From contig NW_022985444.1 in NCBI RefSeq assembly GCF_010093595.1, positions 1,000,654-1,064,653 of the forward strand: 64,000 nucleotides of DNA, given 5' to 3'. Each line of letters starts with the position of its first letter. Positions within the stretch are counted from its first letter, which is position 1. This stretch comes from Mytilinidion resinicola. Lineage: Eukaryota; Ascomycota; Dothideomycetes; Mytilinidiales; Mytilinidiaceae. This document shows positions 51,160 to 62,306 of the stretch, piece after piece. Both the position numbers and the translations under genes were made by a program. The notes beneath the pieces were generated by a model. It was not told the DNA's origin. It was given only the letters and a program-made list of their open reading frames with translations, and ran no database searches.

Positions 51160-52837
51160 CTAATCACTCTCGGAGTCCTCGACCTTCTCCTTTTTGACCT
51201 TCTTCTCTTTCTTCTCCTTTTTCTCCTTCTTCTCCTTCTTTTCCTTCTTCTTGCGTTTCCGCTCAGCTTTCGACTCCTCGTCACCGTCCTCTTCCTTGCG
51301 CTTCCGCTTCTTCTTTTCGCCGTCCTCGGCACCGGCAGAAGTCTCAATCTCGCCAGTAGGCTCAACTGGAGGAGCAGCCAAGACATCCATCTTGTCAGTG
51401 GTCTCAGCTAATGGGGTTGATGCTGCTGGGGGAGCAGGGGCACCGAAGTCCTTGTATTCTTTGTTCCATTTGGCAGGGGTGGCTTCATTTGCTCGTCCAT
51501 ATTTCTGTAACGATCAGTGGCTATCCTGCGAATGAAGCTGTCAAACTCACGTCGAGGGTACCATCAGCCTTCATCTTCTTCTTTTCCAACGCAACTGGGC
51601 CCATGCCCCATCGCTTCGGGTATAGATCGCGCTCCATGATGCATCTCTTGACTTTGGCAACAATACCATGGTCACAAGACGACATCTCCACGGTAGACAT
51701 CTGTGCAATACCCAAGGCGATAGCCTCGCCCTTGGTAGTCATAAGAACAACCTCCTCATGGGCATCAATACCGGCCTCTATGGATGTGCATTAGTGTATT
51801 GTAGCTTAAGCATAGCATGAAACTTACCGTATCGGAGAAGTCCAGGAATCATGAGCTTGGCACCGTAGCAGATAGCGTTCACGGAGCTGTCCTTGACAAC
51901 GATTCGCTTGTAGGTAGTCAGAAGGGTTTCCAATGGTGAAATGACCCTTCGAAGGTACGACTCGTCGCGGTTGTTGTCGTAGCAGTACTGTGCGTCGAGA
52001 ACATCGTGCAGCGTGACCAGGCCCTTCTCTTCATCCATAGCTCCACTTCGCACTCGCCTCAGCTCCTGCATGTGAGCGCCCACTCCGAGTAGCAGACCGA
52101 GATGAACGCAGAGAGTTCGAATGTAGGTGCCAGCTTCACAGCTGACCCAGAAGACAGCGAGATGTCTGTCGTTGTCGAACTCGTAGAGCTTGCTCTCGTG
52201 GATAGTTCGGATTCGGAGCTGTCGCTTCACAGCCGAGATAAGAGGTGGTCGCTGGAAGAGAGCTCCAGTGAGGGTCTCCAGAGCTCGCGCAAACTGCGCC
52301 TCTCCACCGGGTAGTTCGTCATGGAGACGGATGACGCAAACGTATTCCTTTCCAGCACCCTGTTGAGACTTGACGAGACGCGTGGCACGATCGATGCAGA
52401 CGATGAGACATCCGGTGACTTTGGGATCGAGGGTTCCGCTGTGGCCAGTCTTCTCAACTCTAACGAACCGGTTAGCTCAGGGATTTTGACGTTATACTGC
52501 ATTGTAATATACCTGAGCATCCGCTTCACCCAGGCGACGACTTCGTGACTGGATGGGTTCGAGGGCTTGTCGAGGTTGATAACTCCAGAGCTAATGTAGG
52601 ACTTCAAGTCGCGTTTGTGTGGAGCACATCCCATAGGAATGGGTGTGTAGTGGGCAGTTCTAACAAGCACTGAATAGCCTGTCAGCTTCTGCATAACTTG
52701 TGTCTAGGAAGGATTGTCCTCGTACGATCACTCCAGTTCTTCAAGAGGAGCGGCCAGTCGCTGGTGTCAAGCGCGGGAGCCGAAGCCTCAGGTTTGATGG
52801 TATAGTCGACATCCGTGGCAACCTTCTGCAACGCCAT
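51160..52837 (-). CDS. CBF5: CBF5/dyskerin, H/ACA pseudouridine synthase, 5 exons
   Basis: Catalytic subunit of H/ACA snoRNPs, making pseudouridine in rRNA and snRNA in the nucleolus. Exons 52837-52726, 52669-52513, 52459-51828, 51777-51551 and 51504-51160 join to 490 aa. The DKC-type N-terminus (DYTIKPEA...LLLKNWSD) precedes the TruB domain with [20 protein letters not shown] and the catalytic Asp in [12 protein letters not shown] (near 52430-52455). Next come the [10 protein letters not shown] and [10 protein letters not shown] motifs. The PUA domain spans about residues 260-340 ([38 protein letters not shown]). The tail is a long run of KKE repeats ending DSESD, the nucleolar tail usual in CBF5. 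Start set at MALQKV; the first acceptor is chosen to restore [16 protein letters not shown]. Confidence 0.97.
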
Positions 52838-55800
52838 TTTTGCTGTCGAAGGGAAGTTGCGCGACAATTCGGGGATGGGTGCTTTGACGTGCCGGAAGCT
52901 TGACGGGTGAACCTCAAAAATTGAAGTTTTTCTGGCGCCAAGACTTATTGTGGTGGCCCGAGCTCCCAAGCTCTCTCCACTGTTCCCCTCACGTTCCATT
53001 CCATCCCAAGGTCTATCCAAACTCAGATTGAATTACCATCTATGAGAGACGCTAATGTATGATCGATGCCATAGCAATGTTTACTTGCGAGTATATTTTG
53101 TTTGGACTTTGGCTATACTTCTCACGGTGGGAAATCCTGCTCGAATACACTTTCTCTAAACTAGCAAGTACACTTGACGGTAAAGCGTTACGATTTATTG
53201 TTTTCAGCCTTTATCGTCGTGCGGTCTGGTCTCCTATAATGTGTTATAGCCAATCATTGTTCATTGCGGCCACTGCTCTCTCTGCTCCATCCTTTACAAT
53301 GACGCGATCCAATGTATGCCTGGTAACCCTATTCTCCTTTGGTTGGATAGCTTCGAGCTCTATCCATGATCTCCGGACACTCAGAAACAGTCCGTTCAAA
53401 TCAAGGTCGCTACCGAGATTATAGGGCTTCAGCAATAGAGTCTTCCTACGAGTTCTTTACTGACATTGGGCAATATCTGCACATCTTCTCCTCAAGCTCT
53501 CTATTACTATAGAGAGCTCATACGTTCAGCCTTTGACGCATTACGGATCCACTATTAACACATACAAGCATCAAGGATCTTAAGTCGCGCTACTTCTTCC
53601 TCTCACAGCTCGCATCGGAAAAGGGTATTTAGGTCCATTAGCACACCCACACGCATCTCCCTAGCCAGATTAAGGGGACTCCTTAATCTACAAATGCACA
53701 AGCTCGACAGCGGAGTGTTGCTGCGTTGCAAAGCATCAGGAAGTATTACATGGAATGCAAGACAACAAACACTTCCCTTCCATAGCTACTTCAGAGCTGT
53801 GGGCGCTAGGTTCCTCACAGTTTTACCTCAACGCTCTACTATCAACCAAGAATCTTGTTTTTCTCTCGGTCGCAATAAGAGCTGATGTCCTCTGCTCTTC
53901 TCATTCTGTCCTCCCTGCACTTGTTCTTTCCGAAGAAATACTGCAGTCTTCCTACCGAGCCTGACAAAAGGCGTAGCCTTTATGTGGGCACGGGCGATTT
54001 AGACAGGCGACTTACATGATGGCAAACTTGTCCTAGTATGTCAGCAAGGTGGAGAAATTATGAATCATTCAGCTCGGCGAATCATTCCGCCCAGTAAATT
54101 TTGGCCAAGCCTCTCCGAGGCACGAGTGTTTTTATGTCCACATGCACACGTCCAGACGTAGTCATAGGCCTCTCTCCGGCCCGGTATCGTACGACATACG
54201 ACTGACGAATCAATACCCTTTGTCCGCGGTCGTATGCTGCCATAGTACGAGGCCGTGAGCGTGGAGTGCGGAACTCTCTGCAGCGATTCGAAAAGGTATA
54301 TCGCCTTAAACGCTGGCTATTTGAAATGCGCGGCCAGGTGCTGCCGGCGCCGCTTTCATGGACGAAGATGAATCATGAGGGTGTGCTCGTGCCGTATCAT
54401 TTCATCATCTCGGAGTCCAGGATGGAAAGGGGGAAGTCGAGTTCGCGCTGGATTGCTACGATGCGGTGGCTGAGGGCGAAGAAAGTGCCTTAGGACATGA
54501 AGGTATAGTGCTTTCTGCTAGCAGCCTTTGTACAGCTGGCGGGAGAGAGGGAGCAGAGGGCCGATTGACAGGGGTTTCTTGTGCTGAAGAGGTGTTGAGA
54601 GTGGGTGTGAAGGTGGGAGATTTGGAATAGGGATGGAGAAGAGGGCGGATTTTGAAGACATGGGGACCGTTCATTGAGGAGGCGAAAGTGGAGGAGGTAT
54701 TGACTGTGCAGATTTCTAGAGGGCTTTTGTTAGTAGATCATCAATATAGCTCTTAGATTATTGTTTCATACGTCCAGGGAGTTTTAAAGCCTGTTACAGA
54801 AATATCTAATCCAAGTGTCTTGACGTTAGGGCTTGGAAATGTCCACTGTTACCACTGTGGTACATCTGTAGAGAACTGGATGTACATGCAAAGAAATACT
54901 TTGGGCTTCTGATAGCCCTCGTATATCAGTAACTCTTCCAAACTACCAGGACACACCTTGAAGGGTGCGTAAATACCATCTCAACGGAGAACCCCGCAGA
55001 CAACGGCTCACCTCTTCACTCACCAAATTAAGATTCCATCATCCCGCCATCTCAAACAGCGGACTCATGCTTGATATGAAACAAAACCCACAATCCTGCG
55101 GTCCACAGAATCTCGCCATCCGACACCGTTCAAGACACCCACGTGCTAAGCGCTCCAACCACTCAAAACCCCCGGAGGAAGCTGGTGCGAGACAAATGCA
55201 CAGGAGTGGATCTTTACAAGCTCGAACCCTACGCATGTACTGTATGTACACACGAACAACAAAAACACATCACCTCATCGTTCTATCCTGCTACTTCCCA
55301 TTTCGCCCGGATCCCCTAAAATACTAACCCCTCACGATCCCATCATCAACCAACCCGAACCCCAACCCCAACACCAACATCTTCCAATGCCCCCCTCCAT
55401 CCCCATTCTCGAGTTCCATACCCCAGCAAACGATCTCCACCCGAATCCCCCGAAAGGTTCCAAACTCAGATCTTCAAGCGACCGGAAAACCCCCCGCCCG
55501 GCCCCCCCTGGCCATCCCTAACCACCCGCTAAGATCCTTACCCAAAGCCTCCCAGCGCCCACATCCCTACACAGCACATCACAATTTTCCATTCCATCCC
55601 GCCAAGGTCCGGTCCGGGGGCACACGCGGGAAGCGGGGGCTGTGCGTGATATGGAATCAAGAATCGACCTTGTGCGCTTGCCAGCACGCGAAACCAGAAC
55701 CCCGGTCCGCGCGGGCGGGCATGGCACCGCCGTGCCCTAGCCTAGCTGCTGATGTGCGGCTGGGATTTCGACTGCGTGTTGGACCTTCACGCATTCGCGA

Positions 55801-56437
55801 AACGTGACGATAAGCTGCCGATGTTACGATTTAGAAAGCGTGGTCGTGGTTCTGGCTTCCGTTCGTTGCCGGTCGAATGGGGCATTCAGATGTCTGAGAG
55901 GATTCGGTACGTGGGGCCAACGCCAAGCGGTGTGGTTGCTTAGGTGAGGTGAGGTGAGACGAGGGGATACGGCGGTGGAGGGCTGATTTCTCGTATTGGT
56001 CCTTATCCAACGAGCGGCTACCTAAAGTGCGCGTGGCGGCGCGGTTAGATCGGCATTGGACGGGATAGGCAAAACGGATAAGTTTGCGAGGGGGAAACGC
56101 ATAGTCCAGAGAGAGTTGGAGGGCTTTTAATTAGGCCTATGCTATTGGAAGAAACAAATTTTCTACATCTTGGGTATAAGTGGGCAGAAACCAAATTCGG
56201 TTTATCCTCCATAAGCCGATGAGCCCGTACGCCATGCACGCCGTAAACCAGATAGTTATCCTGATATGCTGACCGCAGCCTGGTACTGTTATACACCTGT
56301 GGCTTATTACGCCTGTTTCCATGCCCATGCCCCAATTCTATAACCCGGTGGGATGAGTTCCTGGAAATGTGTGGTATCCTTGCTGAATGCAATTCAATGC
56401 TTCACTTAGTATCGTGAACCGGCGGTTGACTCCTCTT
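52838..56437. other. 3.6-kb region without a supportable gene
   Basis: The CBF5 upstream region followed by mixed-composition DNA. The part at 53060-54000 is AT-richer with broken frames. A minus frame at 53244-53435 (ending AVAAMNNDWL) and fragments near 54280-54670 look partly coding-like but do not extend or splice, so they may be decayed genes. 55320-55520 is a cytosine-rich tract on the plus strand. No RNA gene or mobile element ends recognised. Confidence 0.5.
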
Positions 56438-57631
56438 TCAACCCTGTAACATCCTCCGCATAACTCTCGACATCGGCCCCTTGTGACCGGACTTCTTCAG
56501 CTCCTCCTGCTCGTCGATTGCTTTGTAGTATCCCTCCATCTGCCACCGCTGCGCCTTCATAAACCCCATGATCTTCTCACTCTTACTAAATATCAAATCC
56601 CACCACTTTTCATGCATTGAAGCGACACCTTCGTCGAAATCGTGGTCGTTGATTGATCGGATGTTCCAGGTCGTCGGGATCTCTCGCCATGGCATGGCGC
56701 CGTCCCAGCGGTGGGCGTAGTTGAGCAAGTTCTGCTCCATGTACTTCGAGTCGAAGCGGCCCTCGATGTCGAGGAGGGCTTTGTAGTAGTTGAAGATGGT
56801 CTCCGAGGGCTTCAGGATGAAGAAGCCCGCACAGAATTTGCCATACTTTTTTAGCCCGTGGTCCCAGTCCGGGGGGTAGCCATGGTCTTCGTTGAACGTC
56901 TCGCCGAAGGATGCGAGGAGGTAGTTCTCTGGCAGATCCGGCTCGTCGTCCTTTGCGGTAACATTCGTGAGCGTCGGCATGATCTGGGCACCTGGCTCGT
57001 CGAAGATGCCATCAAGCGGCCGCTGCAGGACCATGTCGCTGTCCAACATTAGAATCCGCGAGTACTCGGTCAGCTGCCACACGCGCAGCTTGGACATGAT
57101 GTCGCTCCAGCGGGATTCGGAGGGGTGCAGCCAGCCGTCGTTGTTGCCGTGGACAAACTCGATGTGCTTGACAATAGCACCGTCTTTCTTCAGGCGCCAG
57201 ATGCGTGATTCGGAGACGTCGGGGGTCACAACCACCACCACATCGATGTTGTTAGTGGTGCGTGTCTTCTCGTTGTGCAGCAGCTGCCATACTAGGAGGC
57301 GGGTTGCAATGAAATAGTTGTCTTCATCGAGGTTCTCGCTGTTTTCGCCGACGACGGTGCTGGAGAGCCAGGTCACGTAGGCCAGGCGTTCTGGGCCCTC
57401 TGGGATATCTGGTGGGGCGGCGTGGTCGTGCTCTTGCTCATCCCCATGGTCGTTGATACCAGGGACATGATGGGGTTTGGGCGAAGGGGGATGCGGATGG
57501 TGATCTGGGCGCAGGTGGCTGTCGACGAATCCAGCAGCCCTGTCATGGTTGAGGCCGAATATGGCGATGAGGACGATGAAGGCCACGGCAATAGAAATCA
57601 GGACGCGGGCGTCTCGTAGGCGGGAGGCCAT
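56438..57631 (-). CDS. Type II membrane GT8-family glycosyltransferase
   Basis: A single-exon, 397-residue protein. A short cytosolic start is followed by one hydrophobic segment (residues about 10-28, VLISIAVAFIVLIAIFGL), then a His/Pro-rich stem (about 35-75) and a catalytic domain, as in Golgi enzymes. The domain starts AYVTWLSSTVVGENSE. It holds the metal-binding DxD in MLDSDMVLQ (near 57045) and KYGKFCAGFFILKPSETIF, then MEQNLLNYAHRWDGAMPW and a conserved N-I-R region, as in GT8/glycogenin-like transferases (GNT1/galactinol-synthase type). Sugar donor and acceptor cannot be read from sequence. The His-rich stem is unusual. Divergent from the SLC35 gene. Confidence 0.88.
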   Translation of the reverse strand: MASRLRDARVLISIAVAFIVLIAIFGLNHDRAAGFVDSHLRPDHHPHPPSPKPHHVPGINDHGDEQEHDHAAPPDIPEGPERLAYVTWLSSTVVGENSENLDEDNYFIATRLLVWQLLHNEKTRTTNNIDVVVVVTPDVSESRIWRLKKDGAIVKHIEFVHGNNDGWLHPSESRWSDIMSKLRVWQLTEYSRILMLDSDMVLQRPLDGIFDEPGAQIMPTLTNVTAKDDEPDLPENYLLASFGETFNEDHGYPPDWDHGLKKYGKFCAGFFILKPSETIFNYYKALLDIEGRFDSKYMEQNLLNYAHRWDGAMPWREIPTTWNIRSINDHDFDEGVASMHEKWWDLIFSKSEKIMGFMKAQRWQMEGYYKAIDEQEELKKSGHKGPMSRVMRRMLQG

Positions 57632-58977
57632 GGCGATGTTTTATGCAGCACGAAACATGGACGGAAGGAAAGAGCAGGACACAAAACGAGCGTGAGGGTG
57701 AATGTGAGGTTGCAAATTTGGCAAGGCTTCGGGGCGGATTTGAGGAATAAAGAGTTTCTATGAGGCCGGAGGGCAGCTACGTACTTTTAGGCCAGCAGCG
57801 GCAGGCTGTGGCTGGCAGCGGGAACTAAGGTTCACCGCACGGGGCTTGGTATGGGCAATTTCATTGGAAGAGAATGAGCAATCGGAATGGGCTGACAATC
57901 GGCGGGAATGCACCTCTGAGGCGAGTGAGCACCTCATCCCTTTGCTGATCAGCAAAGACCCAGGGGCGGTCTGCGAGAGCGGTACGGCGCGGGACAGTAC
58001 GAAGAGGCAGACAAGCAGATGCTGGAAACGGCAGCGCCTCTGCAAGGTGGTACAGACAGCAGGACAAAGGGGGGGTCACTGGGGATCTCTCGTCAGGCTC
58101 TCACCACAGCGTGTCGGGGGCAGACAGGCGTGGAGAGAGGCGCCCACAGCGGCCCGAAAAGCCACGACACAGTATCTCGGTGGTGTTTGATTTGGCATCG
58201 CCGCCAAGCCGTCCAGGAGCTGCGCATCCGTGGAGATGGTTCTGGTGCCGGGGGCGTCCGGCAAGGAGCACCTGGAGCTGTGGTGGAACTCACTGATATC
58301 GGGGCGTCACCACCACACCGAGATCCCTGGCCCACAGCTCCTCGTGCATGCAGTCACTCTGAATAAGCGTTTCAGCGGGCAGCACCAGCACTCTGCGCTG
58401 TGCGCGTGGGGCCGTCCCAGCGCGGCAAAAGTATTTTTACCTCCAACGCGTGCGGCTGTGCCCAGGTGCCCGCGAAGAAAAGACACAGTTGCGGCGTCGA
58501 GTTGCCTGCGTCCAGCGCCCAGCGTGCCAGGCCGTCTTGGGACTGTTGCTAGCCGGAATGCCACGCCGAGCCCGCAGGTCAGGGTGCCATTGGCCGTCGC
58601 GCCTCTGGTGTCGCTGCATGCGGCATCGCGCGGGGATGGCCGCTCCGCCTCGACTCCTTGCTGGGCAACGCCGTCAGCCCGTGTTTGGCAGTGGAGATTT
58701 GCCTGCACCTCGACGCGGCGCTATATTTACTCCTGCCTCTCACCCACGCCGCCTCCTTGCGACTTTGTACATCTACACCCTCGCCGCCCGCACCTCTGAA
58801 AGCCACGAGAGGACCGCCTGCCACCGAAGAGGCGCCTCCTTGCTTTACCAAGCTGTTTGCCGCTTTCCTTCACACCCTCCTTTCACACCACCGCGCCGCC
58901 GCATGATGCCCGCATAGTTTGGCCAACTTACCCCGACACTCGCTTTTCCCGGGCTATCTTCAAACAACACTTTCACC
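57632..58977. promoter_or_regulatory. Divergent promoter, GT8 / SLC35 carrier
   Basis: 1.35 kb between start codons, GC-rich in the middle. The last 250 bp before 58978 are pyrimidine-rich, like a fungal leader. A GCGCTATATTTA TATA-like element lies near 58720. Open frames on both strands lack domains and are not called. Confidence 0.5.
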
Positions 58978-60166
58978 ATGGGTGAGTGCCCGTGTTTAAG
59001 GCGCATCTGCACGAGTGTTCGTCACTGACACGGCGCCGCAGAAGAAGAGAAACGCGCATCCGCCGAGTTCCTCATGGACGAGGTCTCCCCACGGCCCTCC
59101 ACATCATCGCTCCCCCAATTCGAGAAGACTGCGACCCCTACCCCGCCTTCGACGAAGGAGCAAATTGTGACCTGCGCCTGGATTGCCCTCAATACCGTCG
59201 CTACCATCTGTCTGATCTTCCTGAGCAAAAAGTAAGCGCAGCCATGGGGACCTCGTATACCGGACTTCGTGTACCAGACCTCGTGCTGACACCACCACAG
59301 AGTTTTCAGCGATGCACAACTCAAGGCCTGCCAGCTCATGGTGGTGATGTGGCATTTCGCCGCGACCGGCCTCGTTCTCTACATCTCCACTCGCGCGCCG
59401 TTCCGCGTCTTCAAAGCCGTGCGACTCTCGCCGTGGCAGATGGCCCCCGTCTGCGCCTTCTTCGCCGGATATGTCATCCTCGGAAACCTCAGTTTGACCT
59501 ACAATTCCATTGGCTTCTACCAGCTCGCCAAAGTCATGACCACCCCTTGCGTCGTGCTGCTCAACTTCGTTCTCTTCCGCAAAACCATAACCCGCTACAT
59601 GCTGGCTGCCATTGTCGCCATCTGCATTGGTGTTGCCCTCACCATCCGCGCATCCGCCCAAACCCAACTCTTCGGTGTGATAATCGCCGTCATGGCTTTC
59701 ACCTCCACCGCCCTCTACCAAATCTGGATCGGCAAGAAGATTGAAGATTTCGAGGTCTCCGGACCCCAACTCCTGCTGAACCAGGCCCCACTTTCCGTGA
59801 TCCTCCTGGTTCCATTTGTTCCCTTCTTCGACAAGATGCCCGATGTCCACGCCATTCCCACTGATATCATTCTCGCGCTCTGTGCCTCTGGCATCATGGC
59901 CAGTCTCCTTAACTTGTCCCAATTTCTCATCATTGGCCGGACATCTGCCTTGACCGTAAGCTCTCCCTCCCAAATCCCACTCTCTTCGAATCTCGCTAAC
60001 AACCCCCCAGTTCAACGTCGTAGGCCACCTCAAAACCATCCTTATTCTCTCCTTCGGCTGGTACAGCGACGGCACTATCCTCTCCGACAAGGAAATCGCT
60101 GGCATCGTGCTGGCACTTGGCGGCGGTTGGGTCTACTCCCATCTATCCATGAACCGGAAGAAGTAG
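58978..60166 (+). CDS. SLC35/TPT-family nucleotide-sugar or triose-phosphate-type transporter, 4 exons
   Basis: A Golgi/ER carrier of the drug/metabolite superfamily. Exons 58978-58981, 59042-59231, 59301-59955 and 60011-60166 give 334 aa. The first exon supplies only ATGG; splicing to AAGAAGAG yields MEEEKRASAEFL. About ten membrane spans follow: ALNTVATICLIFLSK, AAIVAICIGVALTIRAS, and the C-terminal SALTFNVVGHLKTILILSFGW, typical of SLC35E3-like TPT carriers. NLSLTYNSIGFYQLAKVMTTP is the conserved substrate-site region. The tail ends NRKK, compatible with ER retrieval by a dilysine-type signal. The substrate is not readable, and VRG4 and GT8 nearby are not strong evidence. Confidence 0.92.
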
Positions 60167-61956
60167 GAAAAGTAGTAGTCTTCACACAACAAACAAATTT
60201 CCTTGGTTTGAATAGGCTTGGCATAGCACTTGCATAGCATATGTACAGATACAGATACGGCGTGCGTTCGGAGTATTAGAAGTGGTGGTTTGACGTCTTT
60301 CACGAAGGAATATATCCCGCGTTATAGCGGAGCGGATTGAGCATTGTCTTTTACGCGGTTTCTGGGCGATACCTACGTACGCTACACTACACTATCATGT
60401 CCAATGGATGTGGGAATAGATGATAAAAACACTTTGGAAAAACTTCATAAGAGAGTCCCTTTATTGATGTGATTGTGAAACGATCGGAATCGAGCTGCAT
60501 ATGTACCCCTTGTAGAAAGAGTTCCACAACAGTCGATATCAGCGCACCCGAGGAAGATGCCAATATCTAGGTTCGGGCAGTATCCAGCTTGTCTACCTTT
60601 TCCCCAAAGCGATAAAAAGCATTTCCAGCGAAGTATGTTAACAATCTGCAAAAGAACATTGCTTAAGCTGCTGCAAGTGCTTTGATAGATTAAGAGAGAT
60701 TGTAATAGGTAAAGCTTTATTTTTACGGCTTGCTGAACTGCTGTTTTCCGCGCGCCTGACGCTGAGGTCCTCGAATGATATGTATAGTAGTTCCGACTCA
60801 AAAGGTGAGTTACTCTGTTAAAATTCATTTACTTCTAAGTCTCGTAACAGAGCTCCGAACCCTAAGCTGTGAAGTCATCAGAAGACGTTCATACGGACTT
60901 CACGCTTCACCATCTACAAAGCCCTCAGTATAGCTAAGCAGTCCTACAGCGCCCTAAACCTGACCACTTGCCACCTTCGTCTTTGTCAGACACGAGAACA
61001 CGAGAAGAGGCGGACGCCTGTAACAGCATAGTCTTACAAGATCAATCTCAAACACACCACTCAATCTTCCTATCTGCCGACAGTCGCGATTCCGACCCTC
61101 TAAAAATAGCACTCTCATATATCCTATTCTCCATGCGTACGAAACACTGCAACTCCGAACCCCATTCCCAGCCTCCCGATCTCAGAACCAACATCTCCGA
61201 CCAGCAACAGACCCCAACATGCACGATACTAACCATCCCTCCTCGCACCATACCACCTACCTCAGCCCTCCCCCTCAGCCTTTGCACCCTGTGAACCCAC
61301 GCGCTCGTAGATCTCTCTCACAGCCAACCTCAGCAATCCGCTAGAAGCCCGCTAGAAGCCTTACACCTTCCACAGCCCCAACTCGCCATCCAACCACCGC
61401 GCTCCACCTCCGCCTCCTGCTCCGCCCGGTCCACAGCCTTGCGATCCCCCTTGTAGGCTGGAGGCCGTAAGACGGAGACGCTACTAACGCCCACTCGGGC
61501 AAGGACCGCGCTCGCCTGGACCGGGAACAGCATCCTCATGACGCCAGGGCGTGTGGGAGTGTGTGATGGCATTCGCTCAGGTTTCTGGGGGTTGGAGGGG
61601 AGGGGTGCGAGAGGTGGAGAGAGGCAGAGGCAGAGGCAGCGCAGGACGGGACGACGAGGCAGATTACGGGGCTTGAGCCCTGGCCCTTTGCTCTCACTCT
61701 CGCACAGCCAGATAACATAAATAAGCAACCCGCTTCCCGCTGCTGAGGAAGACTTAACTCGAATCCTCATGGGCCTAAAAACCTATATACACACACACAC
61801 AACTCCTTTCCTACAGAACCTTCAACTCTTAGCTACCGGTCTATGAACCACGAGTCTTTAAACCTCAACCCTGCAGACGTTGGAGAACATCCATATCTTT
61901 TCTCGACCGCGCTAGTCTCGACTTCTATTCTACTACACCTCTAGACAAACATCGAG

Positions 61957-62004
<48 letters not shown>

Positions 62005-62066
62005 GTTTCCACGTACCCGCCCAATCTAGATACTACACACAACACACTGCGCCCTACATCATCACA
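60167..62066. other. Intergenic, 1.9 kb
   Basis: 3' flank of the SLC35 gene and leader of the Gly-rich gene. It contains a short (AC)n run near 61788-61802 and a 42-bp (AG)n run at 61961-62002. Frames such as minus 60445-60828 and 61330-61770 have no domain support. Confidence 0.5.
61961..62002. repeat. (AG)21 microsatellite in leader of Gly-rich gene
   Basis: An uninterrupted run of 21 AG units, 64 bp upstream of the ATG at 62067. Probably in the promoter or 5' UTR, and therefore a possible expression-length polymorphism. Confidence 0.95.
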
Positions 62067-62306
62067 ATGGGCTGCGGCGAATCCAAATACGATACAACCT
62101 ACCCGCCCCCGCGCCGCGCCGGGAGGCGACGAGGCCACGGTGGATACGCTGGTGGAGGCTACGTGGCTACTAGCGGCGGCGGTGGCGGATTCTTTGGAGG
62201 TGATGGGGGAGGAGGAGGAGGGGGGTTTTCGGGGGGTGATGGTGGAGGAGGCGGCGGCGGAGGCGGAGGCGGAGGAGGAGGTGGAGGAGGAGGCGGAGGG
62301 TGTTAA
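62067..62306 (+). CDS. 79-aa glycine-rich protein with MGC lipidation-type start
   Basis: A small single-exon frame: MGCGESKYDTTYPPPRR, a basic RRAGRRRGHGG stretch, then almost pure Gly with FFGGDGG and FSGGDGG units, ending in Cys. Gly2 fits N-myristoylation and Cys3 fits palmitoylation; the basic patch could help bind membrane. It is 79 codons with a proper TCACAATGG start context and a UTR-like leader. No family recognised. Short N-myristoylated Gly-rich proteins of this MGCxES type occur in fungi, but I cannot assign a function. The Gly tract is coded by GGA/GGC/GGT repeats, so length may vary. A chance frame in a GGN repeat is the alternative. Confidence 0.6.
   Translation: MGCGESKYDTTYPPPRRAGRRRGHGGYAGGGYVATSGGGGGFFGGDGGGGGGGFSGGDGGGGGGGGGGGGGGGGGGGGC

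Noticed and set aside
54280..54680. Possible minus-strand exons (IVAIQRELDFPLSILDSEMM...)
   Set aside because: Coding-like but interrupted by stops and without joining exons or a recognised family.
58230..58799. 189-codon plus frame upstream of the SLC35 gene
   Set aside because: Overlaps frames on both strands in GC-rich promoter DNA; no family features.
43402..60166. VRG4, GT8 and SLC35 genes as a glycosylation cluster
   Set aside because: They are separated by unrelated housekeeping genes (DnaJ, CBF5) and each has its own promoter; proximity alone is weak evidence.
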